Below, in pieces: positions 1 to 7,198 of a stretch of 23,726 bases of DNA. The notes below the pieces were generated by a model. That model searched no databases and was not told the origin of the DNA. It saw only the letters and a list, made by a program, of their open reading frames with translations. The stretch is from a virus, in the IMG/VR virus record IMGVR_UViG_3300025626_001225, positions 1-23,726 of that record; one strand, given 5' to 3'. The position numbers and the translations under genes were made by a program. Numbering within the stretch: position 1 is the first letter of the stretch; the number at the start of each line of letters is the position of its first letter.

Positions 1-2192
1 GCTTTTGTACCTTTTGCAACGAATGTACCGCCACCGCCTCCACCGTCGTATGTGTTGTTTTGTCCGCCACGTCCGATAGCTATGATTACAGTGTCATCTT
101 TTTCAAGTGTAACTCGGGCATCAACAAAGCCGCCACGTCCACCTTGGTCACCCCAGTTGTTTGAGTTGCCACCTTGTGCGCCACGAGCCTGGAATCTATA
201 TATACCGTCTTTTGGCACAGTCCATTCTAAGAAACCTTGTGTTTGGACATTAAAGTATGCTGTGTCGTCTTTAATAGTATTGTCTGGCGTCATAGTTGTT
301 ATACTGCGATAATTGGTTAAAGAGTAACCAGCTGTGCTTATACTGTTGCCAGTTATAGTCATTGAAGCAAAATCATATAACTGTGGCTCAACTGGATTAA
401 TTGTTAGTATAGTACTTGCATTTCCAGAAGATATAGTAATTGTTTGTGGACCACTTGCGAGATAATCTAATTCAGTAAGGTCGTTGGTGTCTATTGATAT
501 AGTAAACTGACCTCCTGATGCTACATCTGTAGTTGTTCCTGTTCCACTAGTTGCTGTTTTAACTACAGAAGTATATCCACTAATGCTCCATGGTATACTA
601 AACCCTGCATTGTCAGAATATGGAAGAGCAACTGTTATAGTTGCTTCAAAGGTAGCTCCTTGATCATAAGAAGTTTCTGGAACCGTTATTGTAGTTTCGA
701 TTGCTCTAGTAGAGTAGTTATCAGGCTGTTCTCTGTATGTAAACACTTTACCAGCATCTGAGTTAGCTCCTACATCTAGTCTAGGTGCTGATGCAATTAC
801 CATAGCATCTGTTGCTTCTATTGCTGTACCAAATTCATCTGCGAATTCACTAGGAGAATTAATATCTGCTACCACTACCGGTGACGTTACATCTAAAGTA
901 ATTGCATATGCTTTACCTTGATTATTATTGAATCCAGGAGCACCTACCCATGCTAGTTCAGAATTAACTGCAACTGATGTTCCAAATTTTAAATCTAATA
1001 TTCTTTCATCTTCGGGTGGAAGTATTAGTGTTGTTGCTAGATCTGATAGTCTTACAAGTCCTACTGTACCGATGCCTGGCACACCGACACTGTCGACATC
1101 TATAACACTATTTGCCGCACCTGCAATTAACCAATTGCTGTTTATTTGTAGCGAAGTGCCGTATCCTCCACCTGTAACACCAGCGACTGCTGGGAACGGT
1201 AACCAGTTTGCAGGCGGCGCTGAATTCATAGTTGATGTTGACATTGGTATAACAACACCTACTCCACTTCCTGCCCCTGGTGCACCTGTGTATATCGCTG
1301 TGCCGTCTGTAGTTAAAGCTAAACTTGTTCCAAAGTCATCGCCACTGTTACTGCCTGTTTCAACAGCAGTATCATATGCACCTGTGCTTAGAACAAATCT
1401 TAAAACTGCACCTATGCCAGCGTGTCCTTTAGCGCCAATATATAATTTATCATTAGCGTAATCCATTACAACAGCAGATCCAAAGAATCCGTTAACTTGT
1501 TCTCCGGTAACTGCAACTGGTTGTGAAATAGTATGTACTAAAGAACCTGTAAAACTTTCAAATATAAAAACCTTACCAGCATTTACTTGGCCGCTGCTGC
1601 CTTCAGCTCCAGGTGAACCAACTGCAATATAAAAATCATTAATATCAATACTGTGTCCAAATAAATCTGCTGAAGTATTTGTTAATGGATTAGTTAATGT
1701 AAACAGAGCTTGTCCGTCTATAGTTTTAACATCAACTTTACCTTCGTTTAAACTTGATGTAGCAATAAATGATGTTGAACTTACAATCGATTGTCCAAAC
1801 AATGCTGATGTAGTAGGCGTTGCTTGAGCAAACTCGTCAGCTGATGTTAGTGAAGGTGCTGCTGTTGCAGCAATGTTATCACTGCTTTGACTACCAGTAC
1901 ATACAAATGTTATATTGTTTACACTAGATCTACATACAATAGTGTCACCTGTTGACAATCCGATACTCGTTCTTTCAAGCGTGCCTTTGGGTAATATTTC
2001 AGTATTAAATTCTATCCAATTGGTATTATCATTACTATCTTTAATACCTATATCAAGATGGGTAGCAACAATATTTCGATTAACTACGTGTACTGTTACA
2101 ATACTAAAAGCATCAGGATCAGTTAATTTGTATAGTTCGTAAAGTGTATCTGCTAGTATAGTATTTACACCACCTAATTTACCAATTTTCAT
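1..2192 (-). CDS. Virion adhesin / tail-fibre-like protein (FG-GAP propeller plus Gly-rich domain), 3' end outside window
   Basis: The reading frame is open from ATG at 2192 to the left edge (about 730 codons), so the C-terminus is missing. The N-terminal ~120 residues (begins MKIGKLGGVN) look like a phage structural attachment region. Seven FG-GAP-like repeats follow, each opening with a motif such as LFGQS, LFGHS, FFGSA, DFGTS, GYGTS, KFGTS or EFGTA near residues 132, 178, 235, 285, 345, 400 and 452. Many carry GAPG-like loops and an AGKVF strand, which predicts a seven-bladed beta-propeller. A beta-sandwich-like stretch spans about 500-610. From about 650 there is a glycine-rich domain (ARGAQGG, GGRGG, a run of six Gly) like those in phage and cell-surface adhesins. 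A GGAG 11 nt upstream and a late promoter motif at 2225-2232 support the start. The likely role is receptor binding or decoration on the virion; the exact structural position is unknown. Confidence 0.8.
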   Translation of the reverse strand, partial: MKIGKLGGVNTILADTLYELYKLTDPDAFSIVTVHVVNRNIVATHLDIGIKDSNDNTNWIEFNTEILPKGTLERTSIGLSTGDTIVCRSSVNNITFVCTGSQSSDNIAATAAPSLTSADEFAQATPTTSALFGQSIVSSTSFIATSSLNEGKVDVKTIDGQALFTLTNPLTNTSADLFGHSIDINDFYIAVGSPGAEGSSGQVNAGKVFIFESFTGSLVHTISQPVAVTGEQVNGFFGSAVVMDYANDKLYIGAKGHAGIGAVLRFVLSTGAYDTAVETGSNSGDDFGTSLALTTDGTAIYTGAPGAGSGVGVVIPMSTSTMNSAPPANWLPFPAVAGVTGGGYGTSLQINSNWLIAGAANSVIDVDSVGVPGIGTVGLVRLSDLATTLILPPEDERILDLKFGTSVAVNSELAWVGAPGFNNNQGKAYAITLDVTSPVVVADINSPSEFADEFGTAIEATDAMVIASAPRLDVGANSDAGKVFTYREQPDNYSTRAIETTITVPETSYDQGATFEATITVALPYSDNAGFSIPWSISGYTSVVKTATSGTGTTTDVASGGQFTISIDTNDLTELDYLASGPQTITISSGNASTILTINPVEPQLYDFASMTITGNSISTAGYSLTNYRSITTMTPDNTIKDDTAYFNVQTQGFLEWTVPKDGIYRFQARGAQGGNSNNWGDQGGRGGFVDARVTLEKDDTVIIAIGRGGQNNTYDGGGGGGTFVAKGTK

Positions 2193-2223
2193 TTTTCGTC
2201 AATCTCCGGGATAAGCGTATATG

Positions 2224-2493
2224 TTATTTATCACCAATACAAATTGCGTCTGAATACTTGAGAGAAAATAATGTACCTTCTCTATTATTATCAACATCCA
2301 CATATATATCACAGCGACAATATACATCACCAGGCAGTGTCTGGCTATTTGATCTAACGTATACTAAATTAAATCCGTCTTGGTTACATTGTCTAGTAAG
2401 TTCTTCACCTAACTGTCTGCGAACCCACAGTGTTTCCATGTCTGTATCAGCATGTGTCCATTTATATTCACATTGTCCTAAATAATATCTCAT
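2224..2493 (-). CDS. Conserved-looking small phage protein, 89 aa
   Basis: The 89-residue protein begins MRYYLGQCEYKW. It has three further cysteines (residue 36, then CRC in the VYCRCDIYVDVD stretch) and a Cys near the C-terminus (AICIGDK). No domain is recognised and no function is assigned. It follows the gp41 gene after 25 nt in the same direction and is probably co-transcribed with it. No convincing ribosome site precedes the ATG. The weak A/T-rich motif ACTAAATA lies a few bases upstream, one mismatch from the late promoter consensus, and may mean some independent late expression. The stop codon region doubles as the late promoter of the adhesin gene. Confidence 0.7.
   Translation of the reverse strand: MRYYLGQCEYKWTHADTDMETLWVRRQLGEELTRQCNQDGFNLVYVRSNSQTLPGDVYCRCDIYVDVDNNREGTLFSLKYSDAICIGDK
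2225..2232 (-). promoter_or_regulatory. T4-like late promoter (GATAAATA)
   Basis: The minus strand reads GATAAATA, matching the NATAAATA/TATAAATA late promoter of T4-like phages, which is recognised by the phage late sigma factor gp55 with the sliding clamp. It lies 33 nt upstream of the adhesin ATG and overlaps the last codons (GGT GAT AAA TAA) of the preceding gene. It marks the boundary between the replication block and a virion gene. A leader of about 27 nt containing GGAG would result. Confidence 0.6.
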
Positions 2494-2518
2494 GCATATA
2501 TTTAGTTAAATACATACT

Positions 2519-3934
2519 TTATTCACTGCTTAAATTATTTAAAAAAGTTTTTAATTTTGTAGAATCAGCTTCGGCTTTTACTTTTCCTATACCTGATCCT
2601 TCTGAAGGATTAGATGGTTGATTGTTACCATTCCTTTTAATACTTTCCAATACACTACTACCGTTACTAGGTGCTGAACTATAACTATCTTGTTCATCCT
2701 CATCTAAATCTTCAATACGTAGTGTGTCTACATTAAAACTTAAATCAATCTTTTGTCCTACACCACTTGATGAACGTGTCTTCATAAGCTGGATCTGATA
2801 GCGCCCACGCTCACGCATAGCTCTACTAGTAAAGATACCAATCAAGTTATCTGCTGTATTGATCTTTGATATACCGCCTGAGATATGCGAGTGATCAAAC
2901 TCAATTTCTTCTACGCTACTTCTGTTTAGCTGTGATGCTGTAACAAAGATAGTGTTAAGTTCCATAGCTAGGTTACGTAGCTCTTCTGACACGTACTTGT
3001 CTTTGACAAACAAGTTCTCTGCACTAATCTTTGCAGCAATTGGATGCATAAGATCCAAGTAGTCTACAAGTAATACATCTACCTTCTTGCCTGTTTTGAT
3101 CTCATACTCTTTCAAATAACTTCTAATATCATTTGCATTCTTACCTGTGGGCATGTACTTAACTTGGAACGCACCTGATTTTTTACCAATAATACGCACT
3201 TTCATTTCAACATCGTCGATATTTTTAAACACATCACGACTTGGAATATCTGTAGTCATACTATCAACACGCATACTAACAAGTGCTTCTGAAAGTTCAA
3301 ATGTCAAGTACACTACGTTAAGTCCTTGTAGTGCCCAGTTCACGCCCATGTTTGCTAAGAACAAGCTCTTACCTGAGCCTGACCCACCTGCAAAGATATT
3401 AAGTTCGCCCCTGTTAAATCCACCAAACAGTTTCTTATCCAACGCAGGCCAGCCTGTGCTGATCTGTCCGTTCTTATCTTTAATGCTTTCTAATCTACTT
3501 CTAGGATCAGCAAAATAGTCTGTGCCTAAATCTTTTTGCAAACCAATTTGTACAGCTTTTTTAACCAAGTCTTCACATGCACCGTACTCGCCGTTCTCTA
3601 GTAAGTCAGCACTCTTAAGAATAGCTGCTTCTAATGCTTTATGCTTACTAAACGTTTCAAAATCTTGCAGTAACCAATCATAATGATTCTCCATTAAATC
3701 ACCTGGGTGTTTCAACTGTCCATCAGTAGCTGCATTAATTATATCAAACGTAGGCAATGCATTATGCTCAGTTACATAGTCATTTAAAAAAGTTGCCTGT
3801 GGTTGCAATCTTCTGTCAAAACTTGCAGGATCAAACACTGCTTGACAGCGCACAAAGCTCTCAGCATCTGTCATCATCATTTCAAGATACACTTTCTGTA
3901 TCTCATACCCATAGTCTGTGTTTTGTCTTGTCAT
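2519..3934 (-). CDS. 41: Replicative DNA helicase, DnaB family (T4 gp41-like)
   Basis: This is the 5'-3' replicative helicase that unwinds DNA at the phage fork with the gp61 primase. The 471 residues contain a RecA-like core: Walker A GGSGSGKS at 183-190, Walker B VLLVDYLDL at 287-295, the TASQLNR motif at 332-338, and a C-terminal basic KTRSSSGVG stretch at 385-393 typical of the arginine-finger region. The N-terminal ~150 residues match the hexamer/primase-interacting part in position. The last ~60 residues are acidic and low-complexity (EDLDEDEQD) and end in KLKTFLNNLSSE. Length agrees with T4 gp41 (about 475). A near-consensus sigma70 promoter ends 6 nt before the ATG, with no Shine-Dalgarno sequence. 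The primase lies in the same cluster. Confidence 0.95.
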   Translation of the reverse strand: MTRQNTDYGYEIQKVYLEMMMTDAESFVRCQAVFDPASFDRRLQPQATFLNDYVTEHNALPTFDIINAATDGQLKHPGDLMENHYDWLLQDFETFSKHKALEAAILKSADLLENGEYGACEDLVKKAVQIGLQKDLGTDYFADPRSRLESIKDKNGQISTGWPALDKKLFGGFNRGELNIFAGGSGSGKSLFLANMGVNWALQGLNVVYLTFELSEALVSMRVDSMTTDIPSRDVFKNIDDVEMKVRIIGKKSGAFQVKYMPTGKNANDIRSYLKEYEIKTGKKVDVLLVDYLDLMHPIAAKISAENLFVKDKYVSEELRNLAMELNTIFVTASQLNRSSVEEIEFDHSHISGGISKINTADNLIGIFTSRAMRERGRYQIQLMKTRSSSGVGQKIDLSFNVDTLRIEDLDEDEQDSYSSAPSNGSSVLESIKRNGNNQPSNPSEGSGIGKVKAEADSTKLKTFLNNLSSE

Positions 3935-3940
3935 GTATTA

Positions 3941-3970
3941 ATTATACTTTCTGATACCATCGATTGTCAA
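3941..3970 (-). promoter_or_regulatory. Sigma70 promoter for gp41, leaderless geometry
   Basis: The minus strand shows TTGACA (3965-3970), an 18-nt spacer and TATAAT (3941-3946). The -10 is followed by exactly 6 nt (3935-3940) and the gp41 ATG at 3934, so a start site 7 nt after the -10 would be the A of the ATG. The -10 overlaps the stop codon of the carbamoyltransferase gene. Both hexamers are perfect consensus, so host RNA polymerase should read it early in infection. Confidence 0.75.
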
Positions 3971-4901
3971 GTGTTACTTTGGTTTTTGTTTTTGCAAGAA
4001 CTGCGCCTACACAGCTTCCAGGGTCACCAGGATTTTGTGGAACCCATACGCTTTGCCAGTCTCGACGTATACCGTCTATAGCAAGTTTGTTGAGAGCCCC
4101 GCCGCCAGCTAACGCAATATTATTTGATTTAGTTTGTTGCTTTGTGTAATCACTTAACACATGTACACATATTTCAAATACCTTTTGTGTAGTTGCTGCT
4201 AGGTCAGCTATATCCTGAACTGTTTTTATTTCTGGGTGCCAATCTAAGCAGCCTCTATGTAAATTTTTTTTAAGTTTTACTATGGGTCTAGCTTCAATGT
4301 CAATAATTTCATCTAGCATGATATTCATATAACGTCCTGGGTTGCCTGTTGCTGCATGTTTTGCAATTAAGTATTCGTCACGTTGTGGTGTAAATCCCAT
4401 ACGTTGTGTCATTGCACTATAGAACAAACCGAGGCTATGTGGATACCCTTGACTATATATCTTACGCAATTTATTGTTTTTACCATGCCATAATGTTAAG
4501 GTCTCAAACTCTCCTATACTATCTAAGCATATTACTGCACAGTCGTCGTAGGGCTGAGTGTAGTAAGCATAGGCCGCATGGCTTAAATGATGTTGGGTAT
4601 ATTCAATCTTACAACTGATGTTCCATTGTTTGAGATAATCACGTATGTTGTTTTCTTTATACAACCAACCCTGCCCTGCTCTCCATTGACGTAATGTTTT
4701 TAAGAATGGACGTTCATACCATACAACCTTATTAGGGCGTCCAAAACTTTGTCTAGCTACTTCTAGCATAGTCCAATTTGGATTAGGGTCGTTAGGTATG
4801 TTCGAGAAGTCTTTAGATAAAGCTGCCCATAAAAGTTTATTGTCATCAAACACTGCTAGGCTGGCATCGTGACTATTACCAACCATTCCCCAAGTAATCA
4901 T
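3942..4901 (-). CDS. Carbamoyltransferase-like protein, N-terminal (Kae1-like) domain only
   Basis: Related to the NodU/CmcH/TobZ O-carbamoyltransferases. Visible motifs are the N-terminal GNSHDASLAVFDD (8-20), a metal-binding HHLSHAAYAYY (104-114; His104, His105, His108), the LDSIGEFET nucleotide-site stretch (126-134) and LAGGGALN (264-271), all typical of the Kae1/YrdC-like carbamoyl-adenylate half. At 319 residues it lacks the ~200-residue C-terminal domain of full NodU proteins (usually about 550-600), so either it is a minimal form or a host or other phage protein completes it. The ATG overlaps the stop of the 40-residue gene upstream (ATGA). Likely role: carbamoylating a sugar or other small acceptor, perhaps linked to the glycan genes in this window (inference). 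The acceptor is unknown. Confidence 0.8.
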   Translation of the reverse strand: MITWGMVGNSHDASLAVFDDNKLLWAALSKDFSNIPNDPNPNWTMLEVARQSFGRPNKVVWYERPFLKTLRQWRAGQGWLYKENNIRDYLKQWNISCKIEYTQHHLSHAAYAYYTQPYDDCAVICLDSIGEFETLTLWHGKNNKLRKIYSQGYPHSLGLFYSAMTQRMGFTPQRDEYLIAKHAATGNPGRYMNIMLDEIIDIEARPIVKLKKNLHRGCLDWHPEIKTVQDIADLAATTQKVFEICVHVLSDYTKQQTKSNNIALAGGGALNKLAIDGIRRDWQSVWVPQNPGDPGSCVGAVLAKTKTKVTLDNRWYQKV

Positions 4902-5020
4902 TTGTATATAAAAGGATCCTTTTTTCTAAGTTCTTCCATACGTTTTTTAAAACGCTTATGTTCTTTATACCATGTATATGGCCATATAATAATATTCCAA
5001 ATCTTTTTTAAGTAAACCAT
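4898..5020 (-). CDS. Small conserved-looking basic protein, 40 aa
   Basis: A 40-codon frame begins MVYLKKIWNIIIWPYTWYK and ends KKDPFIYK. It fits exactly between two genes: its ATG lies 13 nt inside the 3' end of the primase gene and its TGA overlaps the carbamoyltransferase ATG (ATGA). The N-terminal half is hydrophobic and Trp-rich; the C-terminal half is a charged helix (EHKRFKKRMEELRKK). It could be a small membrane-associated or partner peptide. It resembles small proteins I recall from T4-like cyanophages ending in DPFIYK, but no function is known to me. The coupled junctions on both sides are the best evidence that it is real. Confidence 0.75.
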   Translation of the reverse strand: MVYLKKIWNIIIWPYTWYKEHKRFKKRMEELRKKDPFIYK

Positions 5021-5991
5021 TTCTTTGCTCTCAGTCTAATTTTAAGTGGGCTAGTTTCAACAGCACTAGCAATACTGTATAGTGTATATAGTCTTCCGTA
5101 CTTATCTACACAATCTCCAATATCGTTAATGTTTTGATCCCAATCCGGTAAACTAACTCCCCAGTTTAAATCAATAGCACGTTCTACTAATTTACTACCT
5201 GCTTTATCTCTGTCAGGGACAACAATAATATCTTTTTGTAGTCTATTTAATAACATTATTTGCTGGTCTGATATTTCGCTGCCACCTAATGCACATCCGT
5301 CTATATGAATAGCATCAAGTTGCCCTTCACAAACTATGCAAAAAATTTTGTTATATCCTTGTTCGTCTAAACCGTACACAAACCCAGGCTGTACTTCTGT
5401 CAAGTACTTAGGCTTTTTGTCTGGCACTACTGAACGACCAGTCCATCCTACTATACGTCCTTCATAGTAAAACGGAATAATAAGTCTGTCACGATACCCT
5501 AAACTAGGTGCCCAGTAGTAGGCTGTATCATCTACGTTTAAATTCCTTGCTGCCATATACTCAAGTACAGCCATACTAAACTTATTAAAGTCTGTAATGT
5601 CCGTAATCTTGATAGCATCGTCTGGCAACGGGACAGTATTGAATGTAGGCAGTTGTGCTATCTGAGTTTTTGCCTCAACGCCTTCATTCTCTCTCATCAC
5701 TTCTAACGCCACCTTATTGACTATGTCGTCAGGCGCTCCCATCCATTGTAGGAGTTTTCGTAACTTGTGACTAAAAGATCTGCCCGGTTGCCAGCTTGCT
5801 TTAAAGCCGCAGTTAAAGCAATGATAACTTACGCCACCATCTGGATTGGAGATCAATCCGCCGCGGCCACGAGTGTCTGCACTGTTGCCATTGTTATGAC
5901 AACAAGGCGCATTGAAACTTAACCAGCCACTAGGAGTTTGCTTCCGCTTGGCCGGCAAGTATGTCAGAACTGTTTCATTCACTACACTCAT
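5008..5991 (-). CDS. 61: DNA primase (T4 gp61-like)
   Basis: Synthesises RNA primers for lagging-strand DNA and partners the gp41 helicase encoded just downstream. The 327 residues show an N-terminal zinc-binding domain (Cys30, Cys31, His32 and the CFNCG pair Cys58/Cys61) followed by a TOPRIM catalytic domain with VCEGQLDAI (220-228, Glu222) and VVPDRDKAG (257-265, Asp260/Asp262). Length matches T4 gp61 (342). The start is set by a perfect sigma70 promoter whose -10 ends 6 nt before this ATG; there is no Shine-Dalgarno. The 3' end overlaps the 40-residue gene. Confidence 0.93.
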   Translation of the reverse strand: MSVVNETVLTYLPAKRKQTPSGWLSFNAPCCHNNGNSADTRGRGGLISNPDGGVSYHCFNCGFKASWQPGRSFSHKLRKLLQWMGAPDDIVNKVALEVMRENEGVEAKTQIAQLPTFNTVPLPDDAIKITDITDFNKFSMAVLEYMAARNLNVDDTAYYWAPSLGYRDRLIIPFYYEGRIVGWTGRSVVPDKKPKYLTEVQPGFVYGLDEQGYNKIFCIVCEGQLDAIHIDGCALGGSEISDQQIMLLNRLQKDIIVVPDRDKAGSKLVERAIDLNWGVSLPDWDQNINDIGDCVDKYGRLYTLYSIASAVETSPLKIRLRAKKWFT

Positions 5992-5997
5992 ACTACT

Positions 5998-6026
5998 ATT
6001 ATAGCGTAAGTGTGCTAGGTTGTCAA
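5998..6026 (-). promoter_or_regulatory. Perfect sigma70 promoter for the primase operon, leaderless geometry
   Basis: The minus strand reads TTGACA (6021-6026), a 17-nt spacer and TATAAT (5998-6003), then 6 nt and the primase ATG at 5991. Hexamers and spacer are all optimal. The -35 box abuts the stop codon (TAG, 6027-6029) of the structural gene upstream, so the promoter fills the whole 35-nt intergenic gap. Predicted transcription starts at or next to the A of the ATG. Confidence 0.85.
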
Positions 6027-6806
6027 CTAGTTTCTTACTAAAACTTTAGAAATTTTATTTGCAGGATCTGCTGTCGTTTTAAAACGTAGATAACTAAACA
6101 CCCCATTAAAATTAATAGGAGCAGGTTCTGTTTCTGTACCTGTAAACGTTAATGTATCGATGTCAGCCCATACTGTAGAGCCAGTTATTTGATTTTCTAA
6201 TGTAGCTTGTATTACTACATTTCCTACATAGCTATCTGTATATACAACAACTGTATGCAATGCTTCATTACCATTAATAGCAGGATGTGCTTCTATGCTT
6301 TCGCTATTCCATACAGTATCATCTTGTGTAAATGTACTAATGCTGTATGTTGGTTTTGGCCCTGGAAAGGCACAAGTGTCAACTTCAATAGTATTACATG
6401 CATCAAATGCAACATTATTATATGTTATCTCGTTTAAATTAGTCGTATCATTTGTTAAGTACACAGTATAATTTAAAAACTGTCCATCAATATTCAATGT
6501 GTCATTGTCACCTATAAGAACAGTAAATAATCCTCTTGTAGTTGTTGATCCGTCATCTAATACAGTTCCTTGTTTGTCTAGTACTTGTGCTTTGTTTTCA
6601 TCAAACGCTACAAGACGAGGTGTGTAATTTGCTAAATTAACAGGCTTTTGATCTGCGTTCATAAGTCTAAATTCTAAAGTATTATCAATACCTTTATATA
6701 TCTTTAATTGTTTATTATACACTGGTCTATACTCCGTGACAAATCCTACGTCATTAGAGACGAGGGTTATTTTACTTTTTAATAAATATCGATGTGCTAG
6801 TTGCAT
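6027..6806 (-). CDS. Putative virion structural protein, 259 aa
   Basis: No catalytic motif is visible. The protein is rich in Thr, Asn and Val and looks all-beta. An N-terminal stretch (TEYRPVYNKQLKIYKG, then DNTLEFRLMN) resembles structural proteins of T4-like cyanophages. A C-terminal segment (residues ~180-259) looks like a discoidin/jelly-roll-type fold (TVVVYTDSYVGNVVIQATLE, FNGVFSYLRFKT). A role in the tail, neck or head decoration is inferred. The late promoter motif AATAAATA sits 4 nt before the ATG, so the message would be nearly leaderless. No other in-frame ATG exists before residue 49, and the conserved-looking part begins upstream of that, so the first ATG is kept. It is the only minus-strand gene facing the plus-strand gene at 6827. 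Confidence 0.75.
   Translation of the reverse strand: MQLAHRYLLKSKITLVSNDVGFVTEYRPVYNKQLKIYKGIDNTLEFRLMNADQKPVNLANYTPRLVAFDENKAQVLDKQGTVLDDGSTTTRGLFTVLIGDNDTLNIDGQFLNYTVYLTNDTTNLNEITYNNVAFDACNTIEVDTCAFPGPKPTYSISTFTQDDTVWNSESIEAHPAINGNEALHTVVVYTDSYVGNVVIQATLENQITGSTVWADIDTLTFTGTETEPAPINFNGVFSYLRFKTTADPANKISKVLVRN
6781..6788 (+). promoter_or_regulatory. T4-like late promoter (AATAAATA) for the plus-strand gene
   Basis: AATAAATA on the plus strand lies 38 nt upstream of the ATG at 6827, inside the first codons of the minus-strand structural gene. The spacing gives a leader of about 33 nt with a weak TGGA ribosome site. It forms a divergent, interleaved pair with the motif at 6811-6818. Confidence 0.5.
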
Positions 6807-6810
6807 AATG

Positions 6811-6818
6811 TATTTATT
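6811..6818 (-). promoter_or_regulatory. T4-like late promoter (AATAAATA) for the structural gene
   Basis: The minus strand reads AATAAATA followed by CATT and the ATG at 6806. With the usual T4 late start site 5-6 nt after the motif, transcription would begin at or within the start codon. No ribosome site is possible in such a leader. Confidence 0.5.
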
Positions 6819-6826
6819 GGATTTAA

Positions 6827-7198
6827 ATGTTATTAAGAGATATACAAGAAAATTTTCCGTTTATTAGTGTAGTAACTTACGGTGGCTCAGAATATGTTGG
6901 TATAATTATTAACCAAGATCAATGGGTAACAAGTATGTATGTGTTTACAGATTTAAAAACAGAAATAGAGAAAAAATTATTTTTACAGTTAGGCGAAACT
7001 TGGTGGTGGGAATCAAATCGAATGATTCCTATTAATATATTTTTGCGTGATGAAATGACTAACATGCGTTATGCAATTACAACAATGAATAGTAAAGATG
7101 TAAGAGTTAGTATTGGTCCAACTGTTAATTTAGGTGAAATGCAAATTAAACGAATTAAACGCAAGTCAGTACAACTTATAAGAAATCCTAAGAAATAA
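6827..7198 (+). CDS. Conserved-looking T4-like phage protein, 123 aa (only plus-strand gene)
   Basis: The protein begins MLLRDIQENFPFISVVTYG. It contains YVGIIINQDQWVTSMY, a Trp-rich GETWWWESNR stretch (residues 57-66), and ends in a strongly basic tail (KRIKRKSVQLIRNPKK). The layout resembles a conserved hypothetical protein of T4-like marine phages; the function is unknown to me. The basic tail suggests nucleic-acid or capsid contact. A late promoter motif at 6781-6788 suggests expression with virion genes. Its last 11 nt overlap, tail to tail, with the DnaE-like gene on the other strand. Confidence 0.8.
   Translation: MLLRDIQENFPFISVVTYGGSEYVGIIINQDQWVTSMYVFTDLKTEIEKKLFLQLGETWWWESNRMIPINIFLRDEMTNMRYAITTMNSKDVRVSIGPTVNLGEMQIKRIKRKSVQLIRNPKK

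Noticed and set aside
928-1461. Long plus-strand open frame rich in Pro, Ser and Thr
   Set aside because: It lies fully opposite the adhesin frame, whose repeats are coherent; its composition mirrors the Gly/Thr/Ala-rich complement.
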